This document shows, piece after piece, positions 53,589 to 63,233 of a stretch of DNA of 64,000 nt. The notes under the pieces were generated by a model. The model saw only the letters and a list, made by a program, of their open reading frames with translations, did not search any database and was not told the DNA's origin. The stretch lies in assembly GCF_000633455.1 (NCBI RefSeq), contig NZ_AYMG01000038.1:211205-275204 (forward strand), in the 5' to 3' direction. Both the position numbers and the translations under genes were made by a program. This DNA comes from Pedobacter jeongneungensis. Its GTDB lineage: Bacteria; Bacteroidota; Bacteroidia; Sphingobacteriales; Sphingobacteriaceae. Each line of letters begins with the position of its first letter. Positions within the stretch are counted from its first letter, which is position 1.

Positions 53589-56500
53589 GTGAAGAGCTAT
53601 TACAGAGAGATCTAATTAAGAATGCTGAGAAAATTGGCAAATGGGATTTTTACAATATCGGAGCAACGAGCATACGAGCGTTGAAGGGGTTTGGCATCAT
53701 CAGAAATGTTGACTACGGGTCAATAGAAAACAAAAAGGTAGATGGGATAATTGTTCTGAAAAAAAACGTTATCGCCATAATAGAATACAAAACGCCTGCA
53801 TCGTTTAAAACAAAAGCACAACAGGATAAAGCCATCAAACAGGAACTTGAAGTGGCGAAAAAATTAGATTGTAAAATTTTAATTGCAACCGACACCAAAG
53901 ATGCTGTATGGGTAAATGCTTTAACTGGCGAGCGGATAAAAGATGAAGATGGTAAAGAGTTAAAGACACTCTTTGATCCGAAAAGTGATAAAATTGCTGA
54001 CTTAATTGAAAAGGTTTCCTTTTCAATTAACGAAATCAACAATGATATCAAGCCAAAAAAACTTGTTAATCCTACTGATCTGGCAAGACAGATATGGCAG
54101 GACATATGGTCAGTTAGCGGCGCAACACCTGAAAACTGTCTGTATACATTTGTTGAATTATTCATTTTCAAATATTTAAGTGATTTAGGGGTACTATCTG
54201 GTTTTTACAACTTTAACACGGTAATGGCTAGTTTTGAGACCAATAGCGCAGACGAAATTTTAGAGAATTATGCGAGCATCATTCGTCCGAAAATAAAAGA
54301 GTTGTTCCCTGAAAATCCTGTAGATAAGACGACCATAATTAACGGCACCATATTCGTGAGTAAGGACCAAAAGGCGGTCAAAGGCTATAGTACTGTTTTT
54401 AAAAAAGTATTACTGAAATTTAAAGAATATGGCAAATTAGAACATATTGATTATGATTTCAAAAGTCAGCTTTTTGAAAGCTTCCTCAAAGAAAGTATAA
54501 GTAAAAAAAACTGGGGTCAGTTTTTCACACCGCTGAAAGTGGTGAGGGCTATCGTTGAGATGGCAAAAGACGAAATCAAAGACGGGGTAAAAATATGTGA
54601 CCCTGCTTGTGGCGTTGGTAAATTTTTACTGGAGCCTATCGTTACAAAACTGGACTATCTGTACGATATAAACAAGACCGGCATCGTTCCGAAAATTACC
54701 ATTCATGGATACGACAAGGGGTTTGATAAGGATGAACAGAAAACAATCATTTTGGCAAAGGCTAATATGTTAATTTATTTTTCTGACCTTATCAAAGAAA
54801 ACCCTGGACTGACAAAAGAATTTGCGCAGCTATTCAACCAAAGTTTTATTTTAAAGACCAATTCAATTTTAGGAACACTTTCTGATGCGGTTGAAGATGA
54901 ATACGATCTGATATTGACGAATCCACCATACGTCACCAGTGGAAGTAGCAATTTAAAGGAAGAGATAAAAAAAGATGGCGATTTAGCCAATTATTACAAG
55001 GTAAGTGCCCTAGGCGTGGAGGGGCTTTTCATGGAATGGATCGTTAAAGCGTTAAAGCCTAATGGAAAGGCATACATAGTTGTACCTGACGGACTATTAA
55101 ATAGGCAGAATGATAAAAATCTTCGGGAATTTATTCTGCAGGAATGTTATATCGATGGTATCATATCGTTACCATTAAACACTTTTTTTACGACAAACAA
55201 GAAAACCTATATTTTTTGTATTACAAGGAAAGCTGATAAAAAACATATCCAGACCGATCCTGTTTTTAGCTATCTGGTCAGTGAAATCGGAGAAACGAGA
55301 GATGTGTATCGGTTTGAGATTGACCAGAACGATCTCTCTGAAGGGGTCGCTTTATATTCCTTTTTCAAAGGGAATAAAGCAGGATTTGAGCGGTTTAATA
55401 CTGATAAAAGGTGTAAAGTAATTCCTTTTAATTTTTTCTCTGAAAATGTTAACGAAAACTGGGTAATCGATAAACTATGGACGACTGAAGAAAAAATCAA
55501 CTTAGGCATTTCAGAGAAGACAGCAAACGTCTCTTTGTTTGAATTTTCGTCAATTATTGAGGATACCGCCATTACCATTAAAGGCTTACAGGAAGAAGTA
55601 AAAGAACTTGCTGAAAAAAAAAAGTCTGAACTAATCTTCAAAGACTTTAAGCTTGACGAATTATTCGACATAGAAAGAGGGCTATCGAAGTTTACCAGAA
55701 AATATGGGGATGTTAATAAAGGGGACTTCCCTGTTTACTCTGCATCTAACAAGGAAGCACTAACCTCTGTAAATTCTTATCAATATGACGGTGAGTTCCT
55801 TACATGGGCAACGAATGGATTTGCCGGATTTATGAAAATAATTGATGGCAAATTTTCTATAAACGGTGACCGTGGCTTATTGAAGCCAAGAGTTGAGAAC
55901 ATAAATATTCATTACGTTAAGCACAAGATTGAACCCATCCTAAGAGGAATGGCAAAAGGCAGAAAAGGGGAAAATGGTGAAGATGAATTTACCAAGGTTT
56001 ACCCTTCTATGATTAAAGATTTGCTTATTGAAATGCCAGTAATGGCAGACCAGCTTGATATTGAGGCTCAGCTAGAATTAGTAGAAAAGATAAATACAAT
56101 AGCCAACATTAATGAAAAGGTTTATCAATATGAACAAAAATTCGCTGAATTAAAAATCTCTTTGGCAAACGATTTTAGGTCCAAAGAATTTACCTTGGCT
56201 GAAATCCTTAATCTTCAAGATGGATTTGCATTTCCATCTTCTGTTTATACAAAACAGTCACGGGATATTAAACTAATCAGGATCCAAGATGTAAATGGAA
56301 AATCTGAGCCCAAAAATGTAAGAATACCTAAGGATTATATGTTCTCCAATAAAGAAAAATTTATTGTCAAAAAGGGCGATTATTTATTATCCCTTTCGGG
56401 TGCTGCCGGTTTCAATCTCATTAAATGGACGGGGGAAGATGGCTATCTAAATCAGCGGATCACAAAGCTTACCTTCAAATCGGAATTCCAACCTAAGTTC

Positions 56501-56755
56501 ATAGAGGACTATCAGGAGTCTATAATTGAACAGGTTTATGACGAGTTAAACAGTCTTGGCAACAGTGCTAATAACAACTTATCACGCAAAGATATTTCCA
56601 GAATAAAGATAAATATCCCAATTTCAGAAGATGGAGAAATTGATAAAGCGGCTCAGGTGGAAATCCTTAATATTCAAAGAAGAATAGCTGTAGTCAAAAC
56701 ATCTATAGTTGATGAATTGCAAAAAATCAGAGTGCCAATTGTATCTTTGGACTAG
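53585..56755 (+). CDS. Single-chain restriction-modification enzyme (type IIG/type I-like: nuclease, N6-adenine methylase, two specificity domains)
   Basis: 1,056 residues with all functions in one chain. An N-terminal PD-(D/E)xK-like nuclease has Asp53, Glu67 and Lys69 (VDGIIVLKKNVIAIIEYKT). The HsdM-like methylase follows: GQFFTP (311-316), the SAM motif DPACGVGKF (339-347), and the catalytic NPPY (446-449). Two HsdS-like target recognition domains follow, from about 685 (FKDFKLDELFDIERGLSKFT) and from about 875 (KEFTLAEILNLQDGFAFPSS). Methylation at adenine is expected from NPPY. Two recognition domains predict a bipartite site. BcgI-like and type I-like ancestry are both possible. Confidence 0.88.
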   Translation: MSEELLQRDLIKNAEKIGKWDFYNIGATSIRALKGFGIIRNVDYGSIENKKVDGIIVLKKNVIAIIEYKTPASFKTKAQQDKAIKQELEVAKKLDCKILIATDTKDAVWVNALTGERIKDEDGKELKTLFDPKSDKIADLIEKVSFSINEINNDIKPKKLVNPTDLARQIWQDIWSVSGATPENCLYTFVELFIFKYLSDLGVLSGFYNFNTVMASFETNSADEILENYASIIRPKIKELFPENPVDKTTIINGTIFVSKDQKAVKGYSTVFKKVLLKFKEYGKLEHIDYDFKSQLFESFLKESISKKNWGQFFTPLKVVRAIVEMAKDEIKDGVKICDPACGVGKFLLEPIVTKLDYLYDINKTGIVPKITIHGYDKGFDKDEQKTIILAKANMLIYFSDLIKENPGLTKEFAQLFNQSFILKTNSILGTLSDAVEDEYDLILTNPPYVTSGSSNLKEEIKKDGDLANYYKVSALGVEGLFMEWIVKALKPNGKAYIVVPDGLLNRQNDKNLREFILQECYIDGIISLPLNTFFTTNKKTYIFCITRKADKKHIQTDPVFSYLVSEIGETRDVYRFEIDQNDLSEGVALYSFFKGNKAGFERFNTDKRCKVIPFNFFSENVNENWVIDKLWTTEEKINLGISEKTANVSLFEFSSIIEDTAITIKGLQEEVKELAEKKKSELIFKDFKLDELFDIERGLSKFTRKYGDVNKGDFPVYSASNKEALTSVNSYQYDGEFLTWATNGFAGFMKIIDGKFSINGDRGLLKPRVENINIHYVKHKIEPILRGMAKGRKGENGEDEFTKVYPSMIKDLLIEMPVMADQLDIEAQLELVEKINTIANINEKVYQYEQKFAELKISLANDFRSKEFTLAEILNLQDGFAFPSSVYTKQSRDIKLIRIQDVNGKSEPKNVRIPKDYMFSNKEKFIVKKGDYLLSLSGAAGFNLIKWTGEDGYLNQRITKLTFKSEFQPKFIEDYQESIIEQVYDELNSLGNSANNNLSRKDISRIKINIPISEDGEIDKAAQVEILNIQRRIAVVKTSIVDELQKIRVPIVSLD

Positions 56756-56876
56756 TCAATCTCATGTTTAAGCTTTGAAAACCAGTGCGTTGTATTTAGG
56801 CGGCACTAATATTTTAAAGTGCAGGCTTTGACTAGCTGCAGCCAATAATTATATCATAAATATATTTTTAAGAACT

Positions 56877-57947
56877 ATGGAGGAACTGGAAGAAAAGATA
56901 TTTGACTTCAACGAAGACGAAGAAGAGCCTGCTGTAATATAGTATGAAATTAACAGCTATGGTGCAGATTACACAGTTGAAACTTTAATATCGAAGTTAA
57001 ATCGTGGGGATATTTATATCCCAGACTTTCAGCGAAATTACATTTGGAATCAGGCCGAAGCCTCTAAGCTGATTGAAAGTTTACTATTAGGTTTACCGGT
57101 TCCCGGCATTTTTCTTGCGCAAGAAGACAGCAACAAACTTTTAGTTATTGACGGTCAGCAAAGACTTAAGTCCCTGCAATTTTTTATTAACGGATATTTT
57201 GATCCCAAGGACGGCGTTAAACCTAAAGTATTCAAACTAACTAAAGTGCAGACAAAGTTTAATGGACTGGCATATCCTGATCTTGAGGAATCTGACAGGC
57301 GACTGATTCAGGATTCAATAATACATTCAACCATAATCAAACAGGAATCCCCTTCAAATGATAATACAGCGATTTACCACGTTTTTGAGAGGTTAAATTC
57401 AAGTGGAAGAAAACTCACACCTCAAGAAATCAGGACGGCAGTGTATAATGGAACCTTCAGCGAAATGGTGGTAAGGCTTAATGAAGATAAAAACTGGCGT
57501 CAATTGTTCGGATCGGTTAGTGCCAGATTAAAGGACCAGGAATTAATTCTAAGATTTCTGGCAGTCCGGTTCAGTGCTGAAAAATATTTCCGGCCAATGA
57601 GCGAATTTCTGAACAAATTCAACATCAAAAACAGGAATATTGACAACGTAAAAATACAGGAGTATGAAATCGAATTTCTGGCGCTGGTCAAGTTCCTGAA
57701 CAATTGTATAGGACCGAAAGTATTTAGACCTGAAGGCGTATTCAATGTATCGGTCTATGAGTCCATAATGGTAGGCCTTTCAAAAATAAAGACCAGCAAA
57801 GGTTTGCCAGAATGCAAAGATTTTGTAAAGAACTACGCCCGATTAATAGAGGATGAGAAATATAAGCAGTCTATCTCACGTGCGACATCAGATGAAAGTG
57901 TATTTCAAACCAGGCAAGCGTTAACTGCTAAATTTTTGGACAGATAA
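56877..57947 (+). pseudogene. DUF262 protein gene with one in-frame TAG near its start
   Basis: The ATG at 56877 opens an acidic N-terminus (MEELEEKIFDFNEDEEEPAV), hits TAG at codon 22 (56940-56942), and continues in the same frame as YEINSYGADYTVETLISKLN, IYIPDFQRNYIWNQAEASKL, then VIDGQQR (92-96) and VFERLNSSGRKLTPQEIRTA. These are the DUF262 hallmarks (ParB-like fold, DGQQR motif, found in GmrS/BrxU-type defence proteins). CAG-to-TAG would explain the stop. A restart at GTG 57246 loses DGQQR. There is no DUF1524 HNH half. It precedes the HEPN gene by 7 bp. Confidence 0.8.
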
Positions 57948-57954
57948 TTGGTCA

Positions 57955-58413
57955 ATGAGGTTAGAAGTACAGGAGCGACGACTAGATGAACTCGCCATCG
58001 AAATCGGCAGGGTTGATGATCTTGAATTAAAGTCACATCTATCAAAGTATTTATGCATATTGATTTCAGGGTTCATAGAAAACTATATCAAAGAGCTCGT
58101 GCTAAACCTGCACGAACGAAATTGTAAAAAGGAAATCTCAAAGTTTATAACATCAAAGGTAAGAGGTCTTACAAATCTTGACGATCCCAAGCTTATCGCT
58201 TTTCTCGAAACCTTTAACGAAGAATGGGCCAGAAGATATAAAGCAGAAAGAAATGATGAAATGGAAGCTGCTTTGAATAATATTTATGCGCAGAGAAATG
58301 CAATTGCTCATGGAAATGCAAGCAACAGTAATATAACCTATTTATCCATTGTCAAATACTTTACACTCATTAAAGAGTTGTTAAATATCTTGAAAGCAAT
58401 AATAAAGAAGTAG
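57955..58413 (+). CDS. HEPN-domain ribonuclease-like protein, partner of DUF262
   Basis: 152 residues, all helical, with the HEPN catalytic motif R-x4-H as R114-N-A-I-A-H119 (QRNAIAHG). The opening (MRLEVQERRLDELAIEIGRV) and the CILISGFIENYIKELVL helix resemble the RiboL-PSP-type HEPN group. HEPN proteins of this kind cut RNA, often as toxins in phage defence. It lies 7 bp behind the DUF262 gene and is likely co-translated with it. A second DUF262-HEPN pair faces it from the other side. Confidence 0.82.
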   Translation: MRLEVQERRLDELAIEIGRVDDLELKSHLSKYLCILISGFIENYIKELVLNLHERNCKKEISKFITSKVRGLTNLDDPKLIAFLETFNEEWARRYKAERNDEMEAALNNIYAQRNAIAHGNASNSNITYLSIVKYFTLIKELLNILKAIIKK

Positions 58414-58777
58414 CCAGCAAGATTTCACGAGGGTGTCACCACTCTATTAGAATAGCCATCAGTCTCTTTTTATGCACTTCCAACAGAAATCAAATTGTGG
58501 ATTTCTTAGTCTTTATTTTAAACTGTTGATTATTGCTCAGAGAAAAGTTCTTTAATAAGTTCGCACTTGTAAATACTCGTTGGTATCCTCGACGTTGCCA
58601 TCAAGGAAAGGAGTAAATATTTGAACTTGAGAAAAGATTTTCATTGGGCTGTGATAAAGTTCTCTAAACACATAATTCATCATTGATATCATTCACAAGC
58701 TTTCGATTCTTTTACATAAGTGCGTGAATTATCCCGAAAAATATTCGCTAAGCGCCATTCCCAGTACACTTCAGCGA
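58414..58777. other. Spacer between two tail-to-tail DUF262-HEPN units
   Basis: About 0.36 kb, AT-rich, with no ORF and no strong terminator hairpin. Transcripts from both sides should end or collide here. Confidence 0.45.
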
Positions 58778-59497
58778 CTAGACAAAATTTTCCTCAACTA
58801 CTTCTACATATATATTATATAACTCCATAAATATATTATCCAGCAATATTAGAATAGCAAAACGAACAAAATAATTATCGTATTTGTAATCTGCATCAAC
58901 TAGTGTTTTGAGAGTTGGCAGATTCTCCTGATAGGATTGTGTATTGTGCGCACATCGGTTTCTGTGTTCATACATTTGTGTATATTTTTTATGCAATGAG
59001 GTTTGCAAAAGGGTATTTCCAGCCGCAAATTGACCTGTATCCAGAATATTTGGCTCCTTTATAAATTCCCTTAAATTACGCTGGTCACATGCCGACAAAT
59101 TGGAGGTTGAGAAAGTATTTTTTATAAAGTCGAACGTATCTGTTTTGACCTTGTTCTTACCCAGGTCTATACTCACATCAAAACTTAATCGGTGTTTCTT
59201 TATTTGCTTAATTAAATCTTTATATATTTCGCTCTTCTCATCATAATGAGAACACTCACCCATTTTACCCTTACCAAATTTTTCATACCTATATTTATAA
59301 TCATTTGTTGCCACGTCCCAACATATACATTTCATTTTCTGTTCCTGAAAACCTGTCATTCTCAGAAAAACCGACTGCATAATATACTCGCTTAATGGAT
59401 AGGTTTCAATCCCATTACCTATTCCTGCATGAGCGTAAGCCACCTCCTGCAGGATACTAGTAATGGGTGACATGATAAATTTAGTATGCTTATTCAT
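58778..59497 (-). CDS. HEPN-domain ribonuclease-like protein, partner of the second DUF262
   Basis: 239 residues from the ATG at 59497 (MNKHTKFIMSPITSILQEVA), which overlaps the DUF262 stop by 8 bp. The helical C-terminal part has R179-N-R-C-A-H184 in YEHRNRCAHNT, the HEPN R-x4-H motif. The N-terminal half has Cys residues (MKCICWDVA; GECSHYDE) that might bind metal. It is longer than the other HEPN protein of this island and not close to it in sequence, so the two pairs are not a recent duplication. Confidence 0.75.
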   Translation of the reverse strand: MNKHTKFIMSPITSILQEVAYAHAGIGNGIETYPLSEYIMQSVFLRMTGFQEQKMKCICWDVATNDYKYRYEKFGKGKMGECSHYDEKSEIYKDLIKQIKKHRLSFDVSIDLGKNKVKTDTFDFIKNTFSTSNLSACDQRNLREFIKEPNILDTGQFAAGNTLLQTSLHKKYTQMYEHRNRCAHNTQSYQENLPTLKTLVDADYKYDNYFVRFAILILLDNIFMELYNIYVEVVEENFV

Positions 59498-60704
59498 GGC
59501 TATATTTTCTATAGATACCAATAGACGCGTCAATGCGTTCTTTCAAATACTTCAAAGCACCAGGTGACCTTTTGTGCAGTGGATTTAATTTAAAGTCAGC
59601 AATATGGCTATCAACTTCCTGCTTTATTAAATCTTTCTGCGTTACATCTACAATTTTATTTTGAAATATGATCATGTAGATTAAACCAAAGAAATACACG
59701 TCCATATCGATTATGGAGGTAAAAACTTTTTGAATTTCAAGAATTTCCAGGGTTTCCTTCAACCTAATAAACCGAGTTAGATACTCATCATCCGGAAAAA
59801 TATCTGTAAATTCTTTGAACAATGATGAAACGTTCTCGCCAACGACTGAATAAATATATTGCTCATAATAAGTCTCCATATTAGGCTTGTATCCCCTAGC
59901 CAATCCTGCGGAAGTATCTTGCTTAGCATATTGTGAAAGCAGGGATAAAAACCTTACAAAATCTGCTTTGGTATCTGCATTAGAATTTTTAATTATGTAT
60001 TCTTTTATAAATTCCGGATTAAAAAACCTATCATAATCCTGCTTTAAAAAATACAATGATGCCCTACTTTCTTGTGGTAATAAACGTTTCCCCTGGATGT
60101 TAATGTTCCTAAAAACAGATGAAAAATATTTCTGCTGTATGTCCTGCTCGGCAGCTTGCGGAACCAAATAGGAAAAACCTAAATAATTTTTATCCAAAAA
60201 ATCATCCGAAAGATTAAAATTTACGTCTTTATAGTTTCCGGCAATAATTTGCCCGAGTATCTGCTCCTTAGTATTCCCTTTCTCGGTCAGCTTTTTGAAA
60301 TTCCAGTCTAATATAATGTCTAAATCATCCTCTTCCGCTGGTAAATCGACCCCATCGTCATTGTCACTTACAAAGCTTTCCAGTGTTGTCTTGTAAAAAT
60401 CCTTATCAGGAAAAATGCCTAGATGAGCCAATAAAATACTGGTTAATCTTTTTTGACCATCCAGAATATAATTGTGACTTATCCCTCCATCTATAAATGC
60501 TCCAATTGTAATTGGTGGTACAAACTCCTTTTTATTGAAGGATTTGATTAACGTAGTGACATTTTTTTCTTCCCATACGAAATATCGTTGGTAATTAGGT
60601 AAAAGAAGATTTTGCTTCAAAATAAGCTCGATCCAATGCTTGAGTGAATACTGCCCATAATATACTCGGTTGTCCATGAGGTAATTTAGATTTATCGAAG
60701 CCAC
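59490..60704 (-). CDS. DUF262 protein of the second DUF262-HEPN pair
   Basis: 404 residues. DUF262 hallmarks: LPNYQRYFVWEEKNVTTLIK (about 35-54) and LDGQKR (81-86), a DGQQR variant with Lys. A later block, RNINIQGKRLLPQESRASLY, replaces the NSSG..LTPQE segment. No HNH (DUF1524) half, so like the facing copy it is a short DUF262. It is followed by a HEPN gene with an 8-bp overlap, a strong sign of coupled function. ParB-like NTP binding or hydrolysis is known for relatives; the sensor role is inferred. Confidence 0.82.
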   Translation of the reverse strand: MASINLNYLMDNRVYYGQYSLKHWIELILKQNLLLPNYQRYFVWEEKNVTTLIKSFNKKEFVPPITIGAFIDGGISHNYILDGQKRLTSILLAHLGIFPDKDFYKTTLESFVSDNDDGVDLPAEEDDLDIILDWNFKKLTEKGNTKEQILGQIIAGNYKDVNFNLSDDFLDKNYLGFSYLVPQAAEQDIQQKYFSSVFRNINIQGKRLLPQESRASLYFLKQDYDRFFNPEFIKEYIIKNSNADTKADFVRFLSLLSQYAKQDTSAGLARGYKPNMETYYEQYIYSVVGENVSSLFKEFTDIFPDDEYLTRFIRLKETLEILEIQKVFTSIIDMDVYFFGLIYMIIFQNKIVDVTQKDLIKQEVDSHIADFKLNPLHKRSPGALKYLKERIDASIGIYRKYSHE

Positions 60705-61331
60705 CCTTTGTAGGAGGGCATAATTATTAATTTGGATGTTAAAAAAATATGTTATTTGTTGTTAAGCCATACGTCAAGTCGATATTTGAAGAGCAAAGAT
60801 ATCTAGCGGCTACAAGTAGTTTTTATTAAAGCTTATTATTTTAAAAAATTCAGTGCTGCGAATATAAATTAACAAATACGACAAATCAAAGGGTGAAATT
60901 ACCTTTTCTATTTTCTTTTTTTTTAGAAACAGAATGAAGATCTTGCATGGATTGATAATTTCATTTCGAAAATTTAGATATAATTGTTTTCGATTTAAAT
61001 TGACCGATACAAAGTTTTAATATTTGCAATTCGGACATGTATGTTAATTTCATACTTGCCAATTTACAACGAAACTCTTTGTTTATGCAATGATATCCAA
61101 TAATTCAATGTATAAAAAAGCTAATAAAAATAATGTTAAAAGCTCAGCCAATAAATGACTTTTAAGAAATTCAAGGTAGAAAAGGCACGTGTAGATTATG
61201 CACCAAAAGAAATTCAGCAATCAAAATTCAGAGAATAACCATTTTTATATTTTGATCATAGGGGCTGGAAATTAATAACCTCAGTAATTGTATCTTTCAA
61301 AAATCCGGGTTAGTAAGAACCTCAAGAATGA
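60705..61331. other. Intergenic region, AT-rich, no gene seen
   Basis: About 0.63 kb upstream of the leftward DUF262 gene, so it should hold that promoter. A 27-codon frame at 61155-61238 is open but unsupported. Confidence 0.4.
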
Positions 61332-61664
61332 TTAGATTGGCACTTTAAGATAATTTAAACTTTGATATTGAACAGCCTCGCAAAAATAATCCAGAAATAA
61401 ATAGTGTTGCCCTAAAAAAGTTCTGCACTCTGGGCAGGTGTTAGCAAAATAATGCTCATTTCTGGTTGCCGAAAAGTGTTCTTGAACAACTACCCCCTGT
61501 TGCTCTGCAAGTTTAATTTCTCCAGCTGAAAACGACTCTGGGCCATAAATATCAGGACTATATTGTCCATTGTTTTGAGCTACAATGGCTACCTTCATTT
61601 CCGCATTGCGCTTCCAGCAGTTTCCGTCAATGATAAGCATTTCTTTTTCGGGTATCTTTTCCAT
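61332..61664 (-). CDS. Hypothetical protein with CPEC motif (110 aa)
   Basis: 110 residues; the end carries NTCPECRTFLGQHYLFLDYF, a zinc-ribbon-like CxxC, and Cys16 and the late Cys could complete a metal site. The start is MEKIPEKEMLIIDGNCWKRN. No further domain is recognised. It lies in the defence island and may be a small nucleic-acid-binding protein, but no evidence fixes this. Confidence 0.6.
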   Translation of the reverse strand: MEKIPEKEMLIIDGNCWKRNAEMKVAIVAQNNGQYSPDIYGPESFSAGEIKLAEQQGVVVQEHFSATRNEHYFANTCPECRTFLGQHYLFLDYFCEAVQYQSLNYLKVPI

Positions 61665-61837
61665 TTATTTTTACAGTGTATGAATTTCCAAATTAATGAA
61701 AATCATCAAATTATAAAAGTCAAATCTTATCCATGGAAGCGGGACAGAATCCATATTGCTGAGAAAAAAAGCTATTCATATATTTGATTGATTTCTGAAT
61801 GGAATCCTGAAAATAGCAGTAATAATCTTGAAACAAA

Positions 61838-62976
61838 ATGTCTGAGAAATTCGAAATCATAACTAGGATAAAGCCGTTATTTGATGAGTTAATAAATCAA
61901 AAATTTATTAGCTATTTAGAAAAGCCTGAATTTGTCAGGGCCTGTAATCGTCTAGAGATTGACTCTGAATACACAAATGCATTTAATAAAGCTGTAGAAC
62001 TCGGTAAAAATGATTTTTTTAACTTTTCCGCTAATGGAATTGACTACAGTGACTTTCTACCCGACTTCTTAAATCAACTCTACACCAACAGGCGTGAACA
62101 TTTCGCCGGCATCATTTCCGAATTATTGATAAATGATTTGGCTTGTGCCAAGCGCCTTATTATTTTAGATTCAATCCTGGAGGATTTAAAGACATTGGGC
62201 CTATCCAGTCAACAGCATTCAGATCTTATTAAAGCATTTGACCAATATGACCGGAATCTTTTATTGAAAGCAGAACTGTTAGTGGGTATATTATTGGAAA
62301 GAGTCGTGCAGGGAGGGGGGAAAATGGAAACGACTATCATCACCTTCGGACTACTTTGATCGCTAACCCAAACCTAAAAGATTATATTCCAAAGTTTTTA
62401 TTTGATCATCCTAAAATTGACACCATCAGGCCATTCGCCCAATCTTTGGGAGGTTACGCCATCCGCCGGGCATTTATTCATGGGGAATTTGCAGAATTGC
62501 TTAAATTCCTTTCGGATACCAAAAATTCTTCAAACATTGCCAAAGCGATTGTTATTGACAATGAGTACATTCACATCACCTGGCAGAAGGCTCTTTCGAG
62601 AATGGAAAGTGATCCTCAAGGCGCTATAACTATTGCCAGAACCTTAATTGAGACTGTTTGCAAACATATACTCGATACCAGTGGCAAAGAATACAATGAT
62701 GCAGAAGACTTGCCTGTATTGTATAAATCAGTTGCCAGCCTTTTGAATTTAGCACCGGACCAACATACACAAGAAGTTTTTAAACAGATACTTGGCGGTT
62801 GTTTTTCTGTTGTCCAGGGATTGGGCACGATGAGAAACAAAATCAGTGATGCTCATGGGATGAGTGAAAAAAGGATAAAGCCTGCCCGCCGCCATGCACA
62901 GTTAGCAGTAAACCTCTCTGGTTCACTTTGTCAGTTTTTATTGGAGAGTTTTATTGAGAAAAGGGATAATTCTTAA
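61838..62976 (+). pseudogene. Abortive-infection-type gene with a frameshift in a G run
   Basis: From the ATG at 61838 the frame runs to GILLERVVQGGGK near 62323 and then ends at 62359. The adjacent frame carries ENGNDYHHLRTTLIANPNLK, YIPKFLFDHP and the Abi C-terminal domain (PF14355-like: ITIARTLIETVCKHILDTSG, MRNKISDAHGMSEKRIKP) to a stop at 62976. One extra G in the run at 62315-62320 (seven instead of six) would join them into about 379 residues. The N-terminal half (MSEKFEIITRIKPLFDELIN) is helical. An internal TTG start at 62356 could give a 206-residue C-terminal product. Confidence 0.7.
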
Positions 62977-63233
62977 AACAAGCTTGACTTGTAGTATCCG
63001 TATCTCCTATTTTCGATATCATTACATTTGTAAGTTTTCGGACCGCATAATTTAGCCCTTCCGATCTTGATTAAAAATCGCATTGAAACACAGATTCCAA
63101 TTTGACCGAATCACAAGCTCTTTCCAGCCAGGAGTAGTGACTGTGTTGTTAGCATAACTTTAACGATAATATATTATTTGTAATCATTTTTTTGTGCAAT
63201 TTTGGGTGAAACAATTAATCTCAAATTTATAAT

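Noticed and set aside
61155..61238. 27-codon frame in the spacer upstream of the DUF262 gene
   Set aside because: Too short, no ribosome-binding signal or neighbour coupling.
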